Shown here: positions 26,701-35,737 of the stretch, in pieces | Layout: every line of letters starts with the position of its first letter | Numbering within the stretch: the first letter of the stretch is position 1 | NCBI GenBank assembly: GCA_947167995.1 | Contig: CAMVKS010000024.1 | Coordinates: 1-39,770 of the forward strand | Source: an uncultured Prevotellaceae bacterium | Lineage (GTDB): Bacteria > Bacteroidota > Bacteroidia > Bacteroidales > Muribaculaceae | DNA: 39,770 nt | Direction: 5' to 3' | Translations under genes and position numbers: made by a program | Notes under the pieces: model-generated | The model's database searches: none | Seen by the model: the letters and a program-made list of their open reading frames with translations, nothing else | What the model was told of the DNA's origin: nothing

Positions 26701-28928
26701 TCGTTGCCGTTAATGCTGCCGCTGAAGTCAGCATAGGCATCACAGTTGGGGATTTTTGAGTCGATGTTTCCTTTGAAGGTGTTGCCTCTTAATGAAACGT
26801 CGCCTTTAAGATTGGTGAACAGTTGATCTTTGTACTCAAGCGAAGTCAAATCCACCTTGGCATCAGCCCATGTGTTACTCTTCAAGAAGTCGAAGTTTTC
26901 ACCCTTGGCATCAACTTTTGCCGTCACTCTTCCAATTCCCAAATCGGGGACAAAGTTGTCAATAAATTCGTCAACTGCAAAGTTGTTGAGGTCGGCATTT
27001 ATATCATATATGTTGCGTTTCAAGTCATAGCTTCCCTTGGCAACCAGGGTGCCGTTGTTGTGAGCGTTGACCTTGGCGTCGAAGTTCTGTCCGTTGAGCT
27101 TGACGTCGGCATCAACGTTGCGGTAGTCCTTGCCGGCATAGTCAAGATGGGTGAGCTGCACTTGCGCGTCAATCGCTGTATTGCCTTGCAAGAAGTCAAA
27201 ACCGTGACCGCTTCCCTTGATGTGGGCGGTGACATTATTGATGTCAACTGCTGGAACAATCTTCTTTACTGGCAGAGACTTGGCTGTTGCGTCGATAGTA
27301 TATCTTTCGCTCTTAAGGTTGTAATTGCCTTTACCCGCCAGCGAGCCGCCACTCTTCAACCGCATGTCTACATCACCGGCAATCTCGTTGGGGGTGTACT
27401 TGACAGTGCCCTTGAGCTTCATGGGCAGAATGTTGAATTGCTTCTGCAAGTCTTTACTCAGATATTCCTTCTTGGCAAATTCCACATTGTCGACATCGGC
27501 ATCAAAGGTTACATTGGCTTGAATTTTCTTGGGGTCGGTAATGTTTTTGATATTGCCGCCCATTGCCGCCTTTATGTGGCCGGGAATCTCGAGCGAGCCA
27601 TTCTTGATGTCTATGTCGCGTGTGTTTCCCTCAAAGGTGCCTTTAACCTTGATGGGATAACGGCTTGGAATAGCTTTGGTCACACTTGCGAGTGACGGTA
27701 GGGCAGTGCTTAGTTCGCGCAAGTCGACACTGGAATTGGTGGTTACTTTCACGCTTCCAGTGTGATCGTTGCCGGCAAACATGCTTTGATCTACACGTCC
27801 GTCAATCTTAAAACTGCTGTTCTTGGTCTTGAGTACAAAGTTTTCGACTTGGATGTCTTGTTCGTTCACCTTGGCGGTGCCATGAGCCTCGGTGATCTCA
27901 AGACCGCAGCGCTCCTTGGCAGTGAGATACTGCAATGGTACCATCACCACTGGTCCGCGGTTGTAGAAGTTGTCGACACCGAAGTTTAGGTCGCTCACCT
28001 CAAGATAGTCGGTGTCTAAACCGCGACCTGGGCGCTTGTCTCGCAGGGCATAGATGGCATGACCTCCATTCAACCGCAGGCTGTCACCTTTTATGGTCCA
28101 GGGTATGGTGTCCTTGTGCGGATCTTCTTTTTCGGGCGGCACGGGGTGATCACGGTTGAATTGCTCGGCCCATTCCTTTGAAGGGTAGATATACTTGCAA
28201 TCCACGCTGTCTATGCTCAAGTAGTTTACGTCAACACTGTGCATGCCAGTGTCGACAATGCCGTTTCTGAGCTCGGCTCTCGCCAGGTGAGTGGTGAGGT
28301 TGTCGATGGTTGGAACCATCTCCATAGTGTAGTCAACATCGTTAAGAGTCAGGTGTTTGGCTTGGATAATCCATGGCTTGCTCTCGGTGGTGTCCGATTC
28401 CTCCTTGTCTTCATCGTCAATCTTCTTGTAGGGATACATGGCCAGATAGACTTTACCGCCTGTGAGTTCGCCGTCGAGAACATTGATTTTGTTGTTTTCA
28501 AGGTCGATGTCGGTGCCCGTGAACTTACAGTGGCGCACGTCGGCTCTGAGTACCATTGAGGAGTCTTCGCTCACCATGCGATACTTGCCTTCAACGAGTT
28601 CAGCACCGTCAATCTCAAAACGCTTGTCAAACAAGGGTCTCACGGCAACGCCGGCAGTGAAGTTTTTCGCTACGACCATAGTATCGCCTTTGGCGTCAAG
28701 AAGCTGCATGTCGTCAAGGCTCAGGTCAAGGGGGAATTTTATGAGAATGCGGCCTATGGTCAGGTCCATTCCTGTTTTTTCTTTCACATAGTGGCACGCA
28801 ATGTCCTTGGCCTTGTTCTGCACCCAAGGTATATAAAGCGCAAATGGCAGCAAGATGATAAGCAGTATCAAGACGCCCAGTGTCCAAGACACTATTTTGC
28901 CAATTCTATGTGATAAACGTTTCTTCAA
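23748..28928 (-). CDS. tamB: Translocation/assembly module TamB
   Basis: This 1726-residue AsmA-like bridge protein spans the periplasm. One N-terminal transmembrane helix (~12-34) anchors it in the inner membrane. The body is a long series of beta-rich repeats (many D-V-x-V/N-x-G stretches, e.g. VDADVKLNG, INADLNNF). The C-terminal DUF490/TamB domain (roughly the last 400 residues) includes NGEGKLRY, IESGMFRYTPPVITQKVF and LNLLLYNSYSG-like sequence. TamB proteins carry lipid between membranes and support outer-membrane protein assembly. It heads an operon with tamL, and a promoter box lies at 29005-29012. Confidence 0.93.
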   Translation of the reverse strand: MKKRLSHRIGKIVSWTLGVLILLIILLPFALYIPWVQNKAKDIACHYVKEKTGMDLTIGRILIKFPLDLSLDDMQLLDAKGDTMVVAKNFTAGVAVRPLFDKRFEIDGAELVEGKYRMVSEDSSMVLRADVRHCKFTGTDIDLENNKINVLDGELTGGKVYLAMYPYKKIDDEDKEESDTTESKPWIIQAKHLTLNDVDYTMEMVPTIDNLTTHLARAELRNGIVDTGMHSVDVNYLSIDSVDCKYIYPSKEWAEQFNRDHPVPPEKEDPHKDTIPWTIKGDSLRLNGGHAIYALRDKRPGRGLDTDYLEVSDLNFGVDNFYNRGPVVMVPLQYLTAKERCGLEITEAHGTAKVNEQDIQVENFVLKTKNSSFKIDGRVDQSMFAGNDHTGSVKVTTNSSVDLRELSTALPSLASVTKAIPSRYPIKVKGTFEGNTRDIDIKNGSLEIPGHIKAAMGGNIKNITDPKKIQANVTFDADVDNVEFAKKEYLSKDLQKQFNILPMKLKGTVKYTPNEIAGDVDMRLKSGGSLAGKGNYNLKSERYTIDATAKSLPVKKIVPAVDINNVTAHIKGSGHGFDFLQGNTAIDAQVQLTHLDYAGKDYRNVDADVKLNGQNFDAKVNAHNNGTLVAKGSYDLKRNIYDINADLNNFAVDEFIDNFVPDLGIGRVTAKVDAKGENFDFLKSNTWADAKVDLTSLEYKDQLFTNLKGDVSLRGNTFKGNIDSKIPNCDAYADFSGSINGNEYRIDLTGNVRGLDLQALNVLDIPCDGNGNIDLHGTFNLEEMTYDANLCLNDLDWNYNGENIFSEQTCLKLNATGESMSVNYEDEFNNLIDFTSPNSMFDFIGGITGFIDKIDYQSENNDLNVNDLVGELPAFTLNVNMGPNGLIQRFLGRWDIDFREVNASIKNDGDPMSGIYSLQGDINAYSLSVGDKAIDTLLFNIDQQDDIIGFTGHMGNRKGTWDEMATVDLVGSATGSTVNMMLDQKNIKNETGYNVGLNADLANSVIDVNFLDNPIIAYRKWNVNEGNFLKVDMGNKLIEANLELKSDTSLVKLYTDSMKVGHRQNILVDIENLVIEEWTNMIPSLAGTSGILDADMKLYFDGKNLIGNGDIDLSQFSYNGMRKSDMKVVADLTLDPKTSSTRLDATLDMDGSEVAVAYGNLNDSTSSSPLNLGITLNRFPLEKVSPFIPGKMVWLKGYANGEVFLNGSMDAPFINGKIVGDSAFVTLPRYGSSLKLCEDSIVIEDNTIEFKNYKLFGLNNNAASINGNVDFSSLDNIKMNLDVKGKNIQFFNSEQKPWSEIFGQGFIDIDGKLRSSNNLISVNADAKLLKGSDITYVLQDEINNITSSGATKGMVTFINPNDPQMGGDSIIIVGGASASSALNIFVDVDIENGAKINAFLQPEGRDRVNINGEGKLRYSIDFAGKDDLHGTYVIESGMFRYTPPVITQKVFNIVEGSSLTWNGDMLNPQLNLQGTNKVRTSVDNDTGNGSRLVDFDITAMLKNTLNDLDLKFDLEAKNDAAIESELQTLTDNQRSQAAINLLLYNSYSGSRTTGDLSTTGALFSFLQSQINSWAADNLKGIDVSFGINQYEGGVESGGRTETSYSYHLSKSLFGDRFKIAIGGEYSTEAKKESSFSENLINDISFEYLLNPTGSRYLRLFRHKSIESVLEGEVTITGVSFVMKHKISNIGDLFRWLRKKPSQQVVPTEQAPQNVIPAIKVNDTPQN

Positions 28929-29004
28929 GTCTTACTCGTTGTTAAACTGCAGGTTATGGCTATTCAATGAATAAAAAAGAACCACTAATCTTGCAATTAA
29001 GCTA

Positions 29005-29012
29005 CAAATTTA
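29005..29012 (-). promoter_or_regulatory. -7 box of the tamB-tamL operon
   Basis: The minus-strand reading TAAATTTG matches TAnnTTTG, 76 nt before the tamB ATG at 28928. Confidence 0.5.
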
Positions 29013-29032
29013 TAAAAAAAAGATTGAAAAAT

Positions 29033-29064
29033 GGAAATGTTTCCGTAGGAAACAGACTTTTTTC
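29033..29064. repeat. Alternating GGAAA/TTTCC array
   Basis: GGAAA-TG-TTTCC-GTA-GGAAA is followed nine bases later by TTTCC, so adjacent half-sites form overlapping palindromes (GTTTCC-GTA-GGAAAC at 29039-29053). It sits between the divergent tamB and rsmF promoters and could be an operator. Confidence 0.4.
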
Positions 29065-29128
29065 CAGATTTTTTTCATGAAAAGGAATAATTCCCATGCC
29101 GTCAATTGCTCCTTTGGCTTATTTATCG

Positions 29129-29136
29129 TATATTTG
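29129..29136 (+). promoter_or_regulatory. -7 box of the RsmF-like gene
   Basis: TATATTTG matches TAnnTTTG, with a TTG 20 nt upstream (29106-29108). It ends only 4 nt before the ATG at 29141, implying a leaderless or near-leaderless transcript. Confidence 0.6.
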
Positions 29137-29140
29137 CACT

Positions 29141-30529
29141 ATGAATTTAAACGTTGATTTCAAGAAGCAGATCGACCAAATCTTGCCTGCCGATGAGGCT
29201 GCGCTCTTGCTGCAAGCCATTGAGGGTGGCCAGCCAGTTGTGTCTCTTAGGTTTAACAACGCTAAAGGCTTTGCCGTACCGCAAGCTCTCGAACGAGTGC
29301 CGTGGTGCGAAATGGGGGCTTATCGGAGTGAAAGGCCTCAGTTTACTTTCGACCCACATTTCCATGCTGGCAGCTACTATGTGCAAGATGCTTCGTCGAT
29401 GTTTATATCTCATGTAATCAAGTCGTTAGTAAAACAGCCAGTGCGCTATCTTGACCTCTGTGCGGCTCCTGGCGGCAAGACCACAGCCGCATTGCAGTCG
29501 TTGCCTGCTGGCAGCTTTGTTATCGCCAACGAAATAATGCCTCAGCGCGCACAAGTGTTGCGGGAGAACGTGATTAAATGGGGCGCTCACAACTGCATGG
29601 TCACATGCGACACGCCCGAGAAACTGGGCATGATGAAAGGCATGTTTGATGTGATTGCTGCCGATGTGCCATGCAGTGGCGAGGGTATGTTCCGCAAGGA
29701 CGAAGAGGCTGTGTCTCAGTGGAGTCGGTCGCTCGTTGAGCAATGTGCCCAGAGGCAGTGGGGCATTATCAACGATGTGTGGCATGCGCTCAAGCCTGGT
29801 GGCTTGCTTATCTATAGCACATGTACCTACAACGTTGATGAGAACGAGGCGATGGCGAGCCGTATCGCCACCCAGTTGGGTGCGACCTTTGTAGATGTGG
29901 AGGTAGAAGAGGCTTGGCACATCAAAGGATCGCTCCACGGTGACATTCCCTGCTATCGCTTTATGCCTCACCTCACGAGAGGTGAGGGTCTTTTCATGTG
30001 CGTTCTGCGCAAGGATGGGGAATCGGCAGCGATGCCATCGGCAATCTATCGCAACAAGCATAGCAAGCATGACAATAAGAAACATTGCACAATCCCTGCA
30101 CAGGCTCATGGCTGGATCAATGGCGATTTTGAGCTGAAAGAGGAGAATGGAGTAGTAAAAGCAACAAATAAAAATATTAAAGAAGTACTTGAATCTTTAA
30201 AAGATAATATCCGAATAATCAAAGGCTTTGGGGTTGAATTGGGGATAGTAAAAGGCAAAAACCTGATACCCTCACACCAGCTTGCCATGTCGCCACTCAT
30301 CAATAACGAGGCGTTCGCAAAATGTGAAGTAGACTATCCGACAGCCATAGCTTACCTGCGTGGAGAGTCGATTCGCATCGACTGCGAGCGGGGATATGTG
30401 CTTATAACCTACCAGGGAGCAACACTCGGATTTGCCAACAACCTTGGCAACAGAGCCAACAACCTTTACCCAAAACCCTGGCGCATCATGAGTACCCACC
30501 TTCCATCAACACCGCCTGTTGTCTTCTGA
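29141..30529 (+). CDS. rsmF: RsmF/NOP2-family rRNA (cytosine-5) methyltransferase
   Basis: This class I SAM-dependent m5C methyltransferase likely acts on 16S rRNA. I start it at ATG 29141 (462 residues, MNLNVDFKKQ), which fits family N-termini. A longer reading from 29096 would cover the promoter box. The SAM motif LDLCAAPGGKTTAALQ, the release cysteine in PCSGEG (about 178) and the catalytic cysteine in STCTYN (about 228) are all present. The C-terminal part (~300-462) matches the extra PUA-like/RsmF_C region of RsmF rather than RsmB. The exact rRNA position is inferred. Confidence 0.9.
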   Translation: MNLNVDFKKQIDQILPADEAALLLQAIEGGQPVVSLRFNNAKGFAVPQALERVPWCEMGAYRSERPQFTFDPHFHAGSYYVQDASSMFISHVIKSLVKQPVRYLDLCAAPGGKTTAALQSLPAGSFVIANEIMPQRAQVLRENVIKWGAHNCMVTCDTPEKLGMMKGMFDVIAADVPCSGEGMFRKDEEAVSQWSRSLVEQCAQRQWGIINDVWHALKPGGLLIYSTCTYNVDENEAMASRIATQLGATFVDVEVEEAWHIKGSLHGDIPCYRFMPHLTRGEGLFMCVLRKDGESAAMPSAIYRNKHSKHDNKKHCTIPAQAHGWINGDFELKEENGVVKATNKNIKEVLESLKDNIRIIKGFGVELGIVKGKNLIPSHQLAMSPLINNEAFAKCEVDYPTAIAYLRGESIRIDCERGYVLITYQGATLGFANNLGNRANNLYPKPWRIMSTHLPSTPPVVF

Positions 30530-31165
30530 GTGTCATTTTACACTTTGGGTTGATAAATCTGCTCAACTCAAATAACACACTTGACTCGTCTGACTCACTT
30601 TTGAAGTTATTAAAGACATTACAAATGTTAGGGCGTGTGACAATTGAATAAAATGCTCACGCTCGCAAGGCTTCAAGCAAGCTTGACTTTGTCTCGCTTA
30701 ATCGCATTTTTGTCCTTAATAAAAAGAGTACCTAAGTATTGTCTTAATTGTCTTAAAAATCACTCACTATAAAGAGGAAAAATTATATTTTGTTGATATT
30801 CAATAGTTTTTAATCGTATTTAATCGTTTGACAACCAGAGACGTGCGGCAATTGTCCTTAATAAAAAAGAGTACCTAAATCTTGTCCTTCATTGTCTTAG
30901 AAACGGGTGCCTTTCCTCTCACAAAGATGCAACTTCCTGGTTGCAGAAATTTTTATCGGACACTAATAAAATAAAATAGAGTAACTAAAATATTGTACTT
31001 GGTTGTCTCTTTTTTTGGAAGAGGGATTATAAGACAATCAATGCCAAGATAAATTGCGGTGAGTCAAGCGAGAAGTTAGAGTCGGCGATGGCTTGCTTGC
31101 TGCACTGTTATTATAAAAAATGCAAAAAATAGGGTATTATTTTCATTTATATAAGAATTAATGTG
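30530..31165. other. Gene-free stretch with degenerate direct repeats
   Basis: No open reading frame with coding character is seen. It holds two close repeats, 30710-30755 and 30852-30899, and a weaker third at about 30963-31008. They share TTGTCCTTAATAAAAA, then GAGTACCTAA, then ATTGTCTTA. An inverted TTGTCTTA box is at about 31029-31037. A small AGTGT/ACACT hairpin just after 30530 may be a weak rsmF terminator. Confidence 0.6.
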
Positions 31166-31181
31166 TAACTTCGTGAAGTTA
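31166..31181 (+). promoter_or_regulatory. Promoter with overlapping palindrome for the nucleotidase operon
   Basis: TAACTTC-GT-GAAGTTA is a perfect 7-bp inverted repeat. Its left half, TAACTTCG, is one base off TAnnTTTG, so a repressor or a hairpin could act at the promoter itself. It ends 26 nt before the ATG at 31208. Confidence 0.4.
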
Positions 31182-31207
31182 TTAACTTTTACACAAAAAA
31201 ACGAGCT

Positions 31208-32728
31208 ATGAAGAAGTTTTCTAAGATTATTTTAAGTATTGCAATAGCAATATTTGCTTTTCCTAATTTGCAAGCTGAGCACTTGATAGTGATTGGTGCC
31301 AATGACACCCATAGTCAGATAGAACCCGATGGCAACCTTGGTGGTATCTATCGTCGTCGCGCTGCTATGGACCAAATTCGTCGTGAAAACAAGCATGTTA
31401 TTGCTGTTCATGCCGGTGACGCCGTTCAAGGCACTCTCTACTTCTCAATGTTCAAAGGCGAAGTTGAGTATGCTCTCATGGACACCCTGGGTTATGACAT
31501 GATAGTTCTGGGAAATCATGAGTTTGACAATGGCATTGATGAACTTGCCGCTCATTACAAGAATATCAAAGCTGTGAAACTCTCGGCCAACTATGACTTC
31601 AGCAACACACCTCTTGCCGATGTCCTGCAGCCCTATTGCATCAGGACAGTAGCTGGCAAGCGAATAGGTTTCTTCGGTATCAACGTGAATCCCAAGGGAC
31701 TCATCAGTGATGACCGATATGAAGGAATGGTATATCTTAACAATGGTGAAGTGGCCGAGGCTACTGCCAAATATCTGAAGGAGGTTCAGAAAGTGGACTT
31801 CACCGTAATGATTTCGCACATTGGATATTATCCAGAGGCTGTGGGAGAAGTGGGCGACTCGATTATTGCCACTCGCACCCATTATATCGACATGATAGTG
31901 GGCGGACATACTCATACATTACTCAAACCTGGTGATGCAAGCACTCAAGTGAGAAATGCCGACGGAAAGATTGTTACTATTGGACAAAACGGAAAGAAAG
32001 GTAAATACATCAGTGTATATGATATCGACCTTGACGATTTCTCGGTAAAATATGACCAAATAGAGCTTGACGCATCATTTGACGCCAAAGCTAATTATCC
32101 TGAAATGGAAGCATGGCTCGCACCCTATAAATTCAAGGTGGACAGTGTGATGAGCAATGTCCTCGGCTCTTCGGCACGTGCTATGGAAGGCGGTGATATT
32201 GCATCCCAGAACTGGTTGTGTGATGCAGTGATGGAGATGCTGCCAGGCATCAGCGGAATGAAGCTCGACGGTGTTATCATGAACAAGGGAGGTATCAGGC
32301 AAAGTATGCCCAAGGGTGATGTTACCGAGGGCTTGATGGGTTCGATGTTCCCATTCGACAACCGCTTCGTTGTTGTTGAGGTTAAGGGTAGCGACCTGCT
32401 TGAGGCATTGCGCGTGATGGCAACTCGTGGAGGTGATGCTTTGAGCAAGGGCTTCAAGGTGGAATATAAAGGCACCGATGATAACCCTGTCATCACTTCG
32501 GCAAAGCTCAACGGCAAGAAGATTGACCCCAACAAGACCTATTTTATTGGTACTATCGACTACCTTGCCAACGGTGGCGACCATATGGAATCATTGGGAG
32601 CAGGAGCAAGACCATTTGTCGACACCTTGCCATACGGAGAACACATGAAGAACTATATAAAATATCTTACTGAGAATGGTCGTGTCGTTAACGCTACCGA
32701 CGAAGTGAGAATGGTTCACAAGAAATAA
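31208..32728 (+). CDS. Periplasmic 5'-nucleotidase/metallophosphatase
   Basis: This 506-residue member of the UshA/5'-nucleotidase family hydrolyses nucleotides outside the cytoplasm. A signal peptide (MKKFSKIILSIAIAIFAFPNLQA) leads into the calcineurin-like metallophosphatase domain: NDTHSQIEP, HAGDAVQGT, GNHEFDNG, SHIGYY and GGHTHTLL supply the di-metal ligands. The 5_nucleotid_C domain follows (about 310-500) with NKGGIRQSMPKGDVT, FPFDNRFV and YLANGGDHM. Many Bacteroidota carry the two domains as separate genes; here they are fused. The GH3 fusion gene starts 22 nt downstream. Confidence 0.92.
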   Translation: MKKFSKIILSIAIAIFAFPNLQAEHLIVIGANDTHSQIEPDGNLGGIYRRRAAMDQIRRENKHVIAVHAGDAVQGTLYFSMFKGEVEYALMDTLGYDMIVLGNHEFDNGIDELAAHYKNIKAVKLSANYDFSNTPLADVLQPYCIRTVAGKRIGFFGINVNPKGLISDDRYEGMVYLNNGEVAEATAKYLKEVQKVDFTVMISHIGYYPEAVGEVGDSIIATRTHYIDMIVGGHTHTLLKPGDASTQVRNADGKIVTIGQNGKKGKYISVYDIDLDDFSVKYDQIELDASFDAKANYPEMEAWLAPYKFKVDSVMSNVLGSSARAMEGGDIASQNWLCDAVMEMLPGISGMKLDGVIMNKGGIRQSMPKGDVTEGLMGSMFPFDNRFVVVEVKGSDLLEALRVMATRGGDALSKGFKVEYKGTDDNPVITSAKLNGKKIDPNKTYFIGTIDYLANGGDHMESLGAGARPFVDTLPYGEHMKNYIKYLTENGRVVNATDEVRMVHKK

Positions 32729-32750
32729 ATCTTTTATTCATAACAAACGA

Positions 32751-35729
32751 ATGACATCTCGACATTCACGATTTACAATCTTAATGCTTGTTGCACTTTT
32801 TTGTGGAGTGCAACAAGCATTCGCTATAATGCCCAACATCCTTGGCCGTGCCAATGTGGCAGCTATGGACCGATGGGTTAACGAGACCTATTCTAAGATG
32901 TCGCCCCAAGAGCGCATCGCACAGTTGATGATAATGCCCGTCAGGCCTGGCAGTGATGGGGCGAAGTCGGTTGTTGAGCGATATGTCAAGCAATACAAGG
33001 TGGGAGGTCTCATCTACGACGCCAGCACCATTGCCGCTCAAGCCGAGATTACCAACTATGCCCAGTCGATAGCGTCAATCCCGCTCATGATAGCGCTTGA
33101 TGCCGAGTGGGGACTGTCGATGCGACTTGAGGATGCTCAGCCATTCCCACGCAATTTGTTGCTCGGTGGTATAGGTGACGACAAGCTAATTTATGAATAT
33201 GGTCGTGAGATTGCCCGTGAATGCAAGTTGCTGGGGGTGCATGTTAATTTTGCACCAGTACTTGACGTGATTGACCGTCCTGGAACAGTACTCGGTGATC
33301 GCAGCTTCGGGTATAACCCCGATTGCGTTGCTCGCAATGGTGTTGCATTTGCCAAGGGGTTGGAAGATGGGGGAGTGCTCTCGACAGCTAAGCATTTTCC
33401 AGGACATGGCTCTACTATTGCCGACTCTCACAAAGAATTGCCACTCATCGAGAAGTCGATGCAGGAGATGATGATATATGATTTGGTGCCTTTTGAAAAA
33501 TATATCGGTGCAGGACTGGGCGGTATGCTCACAGGCCACATCGATGTGTCTTTCTTTGATGACGGAACTACTCCATGTTCACTCTCGCGGCAATGTGTCA
33601 ATGGCCTGCTCAGAACCGATATGGGTTTTGAGGGATTGGTGTTCACCGATGCCCTCGATATGCAAGGAGCCAGATCAATGGAAGGAGATCCTTGCGTCAA
33701 CGCCTTGATAGCAGGCAATGATGTACTGCTAATGCCACATGGCATAGAAGAAAGTATCGATTCGATCATGGCTGCCATTGATCAAGGTCGAATCTCTTGG
33801 AATGATATAGAACTGCATTGCAAAAAGATGCTGCGATACAAGTATGCAATGGGGATTCTCGATGCATCCAAATCTCCCATCAATGTCAAGACTGTGGCAC
33901 AGCAGATTAACACTCAACAAGCTCAGTGCCTCAATCGCAGGCTCATTGCCGCGGCGGTCACTGTTGCTGTCAACAAGAATGGATTGTTGCCCATTCAGGA
34001 TGTTGAGAAACCCATGCCATTGCTGTCGCTTGGCCTTGACGACAACATGTTCCAAAAGCGTTGCTCGAGCTACATGTCGATTGTGCCATTCGGCTCAGCA
34101 TCGGCTCTTAGATCGGCTCGAGATAATAATCGTGCGATAGTTGCTATTTCAGGAAAGGGATATGTGGGAGATGCACTTGCAGTAGCTCGACAGTTCAGTC
34201 ACACGATTGTCGCTATCTTTGATGAGCCCGAACGCCTTCAAGACTATGCCAATTTGATCACGAGTCCCGATGTAGACGCAATAGTGTTAGGCTATGGCAA
34301 TGACGAGGTTTGGCATGATTATGTTGCACAAGCGGTGTTTGGGGGTAATGATGTGAATGGCATCTTGCCTGTGACTGTGAAGTCCAGAGACAACAATACC
34401 GTCCTCCATGCTGGTGAAGGTGTGAGCTATAAATCAACGCGATTAGGGTTCACTTTGCCTGTGGAGGTTGGCTTCAAACCTGATATGTCGCACAAAATTG
34501 ACTCGGTGTGCAATTATGGCATTCGCCAGAAGGCCTTCCCTGGCTGTCAGGTCGTTGTGGTGCGCCATGGCAAGGTTGTGTGTGATATGGCTTATGGAGA
34601 GATTAACTTTAATTCGGGAGTCCCGGTGACAAGCAACACACTCTTTGGCTTGGCATCGGTGTCTAAAGCCACAGGAACGTTGAGTGGTGTGATGAAGCTC
34701 TATGATGACGGGTTGATAAGGCTCGATGAACCAGCAAGCAACTATATTTCAGGGTTGAGAAACACCGACAAGAGGGCTTTGACCTTTAGGCAACTACTAT
34801 ACCACGAGACGGGAATGCAGCCTTCGTTGAGCATGTGGGAAATGATGTTTGACCCTGCTACCTATTCGGGAAAACTTATTACCACACAGCCTACAGCCAT
34901 GAATACTATCAAGATTATGAATGGTGCTTATGGTCACAAGGATGCAAAATTGCGAACCGATATATTATCGACTCAGCCCACCGCAGAGTTTAATATAGAG
35001 ATTGCACAGGGCATATATGGAGGTAAGGTGACCTACGATTCGATCATGAACCGCATTTACCAGTCTAAGCTTCGTCCAAACAAGAGCTATTGTTACAGTT
35101 GCTTGAACTTCTGCCTGCTTGCCAATGCTCTTCAGAATATCACCAATAAAGGGCTGGATGAGTATGTTAATGAAGTTGTGTTTGGGCCTATTGGCGCTTA
35201 TCACACGGTCTATAGGCCACTCAATAAATTTAGTGCTAACGATATAGCCTATACCGAAGTTGACACCTATCTGCGCCGGCAGCACATTCATGGGTATGTC
35301 CACGACGAGCTGGCTGCCTTCTCGGGAGGTGTTCAGGGCAATGCGGGACTGTTCTCAAATGCCATAGATCTTGCCAAGGTGTTCCAGATGTGGCTCAATG
35401 GTGGCACCTATGGAGGAAGGACGTTTTATAAGAATTCTACCATAAACTTATTCCTTACCGATAAAAGTCCTAACTCGCATCGAGGATTGGGATTTGACAA
35501 ACCAAACGTCAGAAATCCGAAAAACTCAAACACTTGCGCCCAAGCTCCAGCTCAGGTTGTGGGGCACACGGGCTTCACTGGCACTTGTTTCTGGGTTGAT
35601 CCCAAGAATGACATGATTTACATCTTCTTGAGCAACCGAGTTTGTCCCACTCGTGACAATGCCGCCAACCGTCGAATATCTCCGCGTGATAACATACAGT
35701 CAATTATTTATAAATCTATTGTTCATTAA
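32751..35729 (+). CDS. Secreted GH3 (NagZ-type) glycosidase fused to a class C beta-lactamase-like serine hydrolase
   Basis: This 992-residue protein has a signal peptide ending QQAFA. Residues ~35-370 form a GH3 domain of NagZ/beta-N-acetylglucosaminidase type with KHFPGHG (Lys about 214), D-SH, and catalytic Asp in FTDALDM (about 300). A Rossmann-like GH3 C-domain remnant spans ~390-560. The rest is a serine beta-lactamase/PBP-like domain with SVSK (Ser about 636), Y-S-C-L-N (about 782) and HTG (939-941). The fusion suggests muropeptide turnover: one domain cuts GlcNAc, the other a peptide or ester bond. Activity is inferred. It lies between the nucleotidase and a TlpA-like gene with gaps of 22 and 8 nt. 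Confidence 0.9.
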   Translation: MTSRHSRFTILMLVALFCGVQQAFAIMPNILGRANVAAMDRWVNETYSKMSPQERIAQLMIMPVRPGSDGAKSVVERYVKQYKVGGLIYDASTIAAQAEITNYAQSIASIPLMIALDAEWGLSMRLEDAQPFPRNLLLGGIGDDKLIYEYGREIARECKLLGVHVNFAPVLDVIDRPGTVLGDRSFGYNPDCVARNGVAFAKGLEDGGVLSTAKHFPGHGSTIADSHKELPLIEKSMQEMMIYDLVPFEKYIGAGLGGMLTGHIDVSFFDDGTTPCSLSRQCVNGLLRTDMGFEGLVFTDALDMQGARSMEGDPCVNALIAGNDVLLMPHGIEESIDSIMAAIDQGRISWNDIELHCKKMLRYKYAMGILDASKSPINVKTVAQQINTQQAQCLNRRLIAAAVTVAVNKNGLLPIQDVEKPMPLLSLGLDDNMFQKRCSSYMSIVPFGSASALRSARDNNRAIVAISGKGYVGDALAVARQFSHTIVAIFDEPERLQDYANLITSPDVDAIVLGYGNDEVWHDYVAQAVFGGNDVNGILPVTVKSRDNNTVLHAGEGVSYKSTRLGFTLPVEVGFKPDMSHKIDSVCNYGIRQKAFPGCQVVVVRHGKVVCDMAYGEINFNSGVPVTSNTLFGLASVSKATGTLSGVMKLYDDGLIRLDEPASNYISGLRNTDKRALTFRQLLYHETGMQPSLSMWEMMFDPATYSGKLITTQPTAMNTIKIMNGAYGHKDAKLRTDILSTQPTAEFNIEIAQGIYGGKVTYDSIMNRIYQSKLRPNKSYCYSCLNFCLLANALQNITNKGLDEYVNEVVFGPIGAYHTVYRPLNKFSANDIAYTEVDTYLRRQHIHGYVHDELAAFSGGVQGNAGLFSNAIDLAKVFQMWLNGGTYGGRTFYKNSTINLFLTDKSPNSHRGLGFDKPNVRNPKNSNTCAQAPAQVVGHTGFTGTCFWVDPKNDMIYIFLSNRVCPTRDNAANRRISPRDNIQSIIYKSIVH

Positions 35730-35737
35730 CTGTTCAC

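Noticed and set aside
26823-27695. 290-codon plus-strand frame inside tamB
   Set aside because: It is the shadow of the repetitive beta-strand coding of tamB, without promoter or domain.
30710-31008. CRISPR array
   Set aside because: The repeats are degenerate, irregularly spaced (about 95 and 63 nt between units), only three in number, and there are no cas genes.
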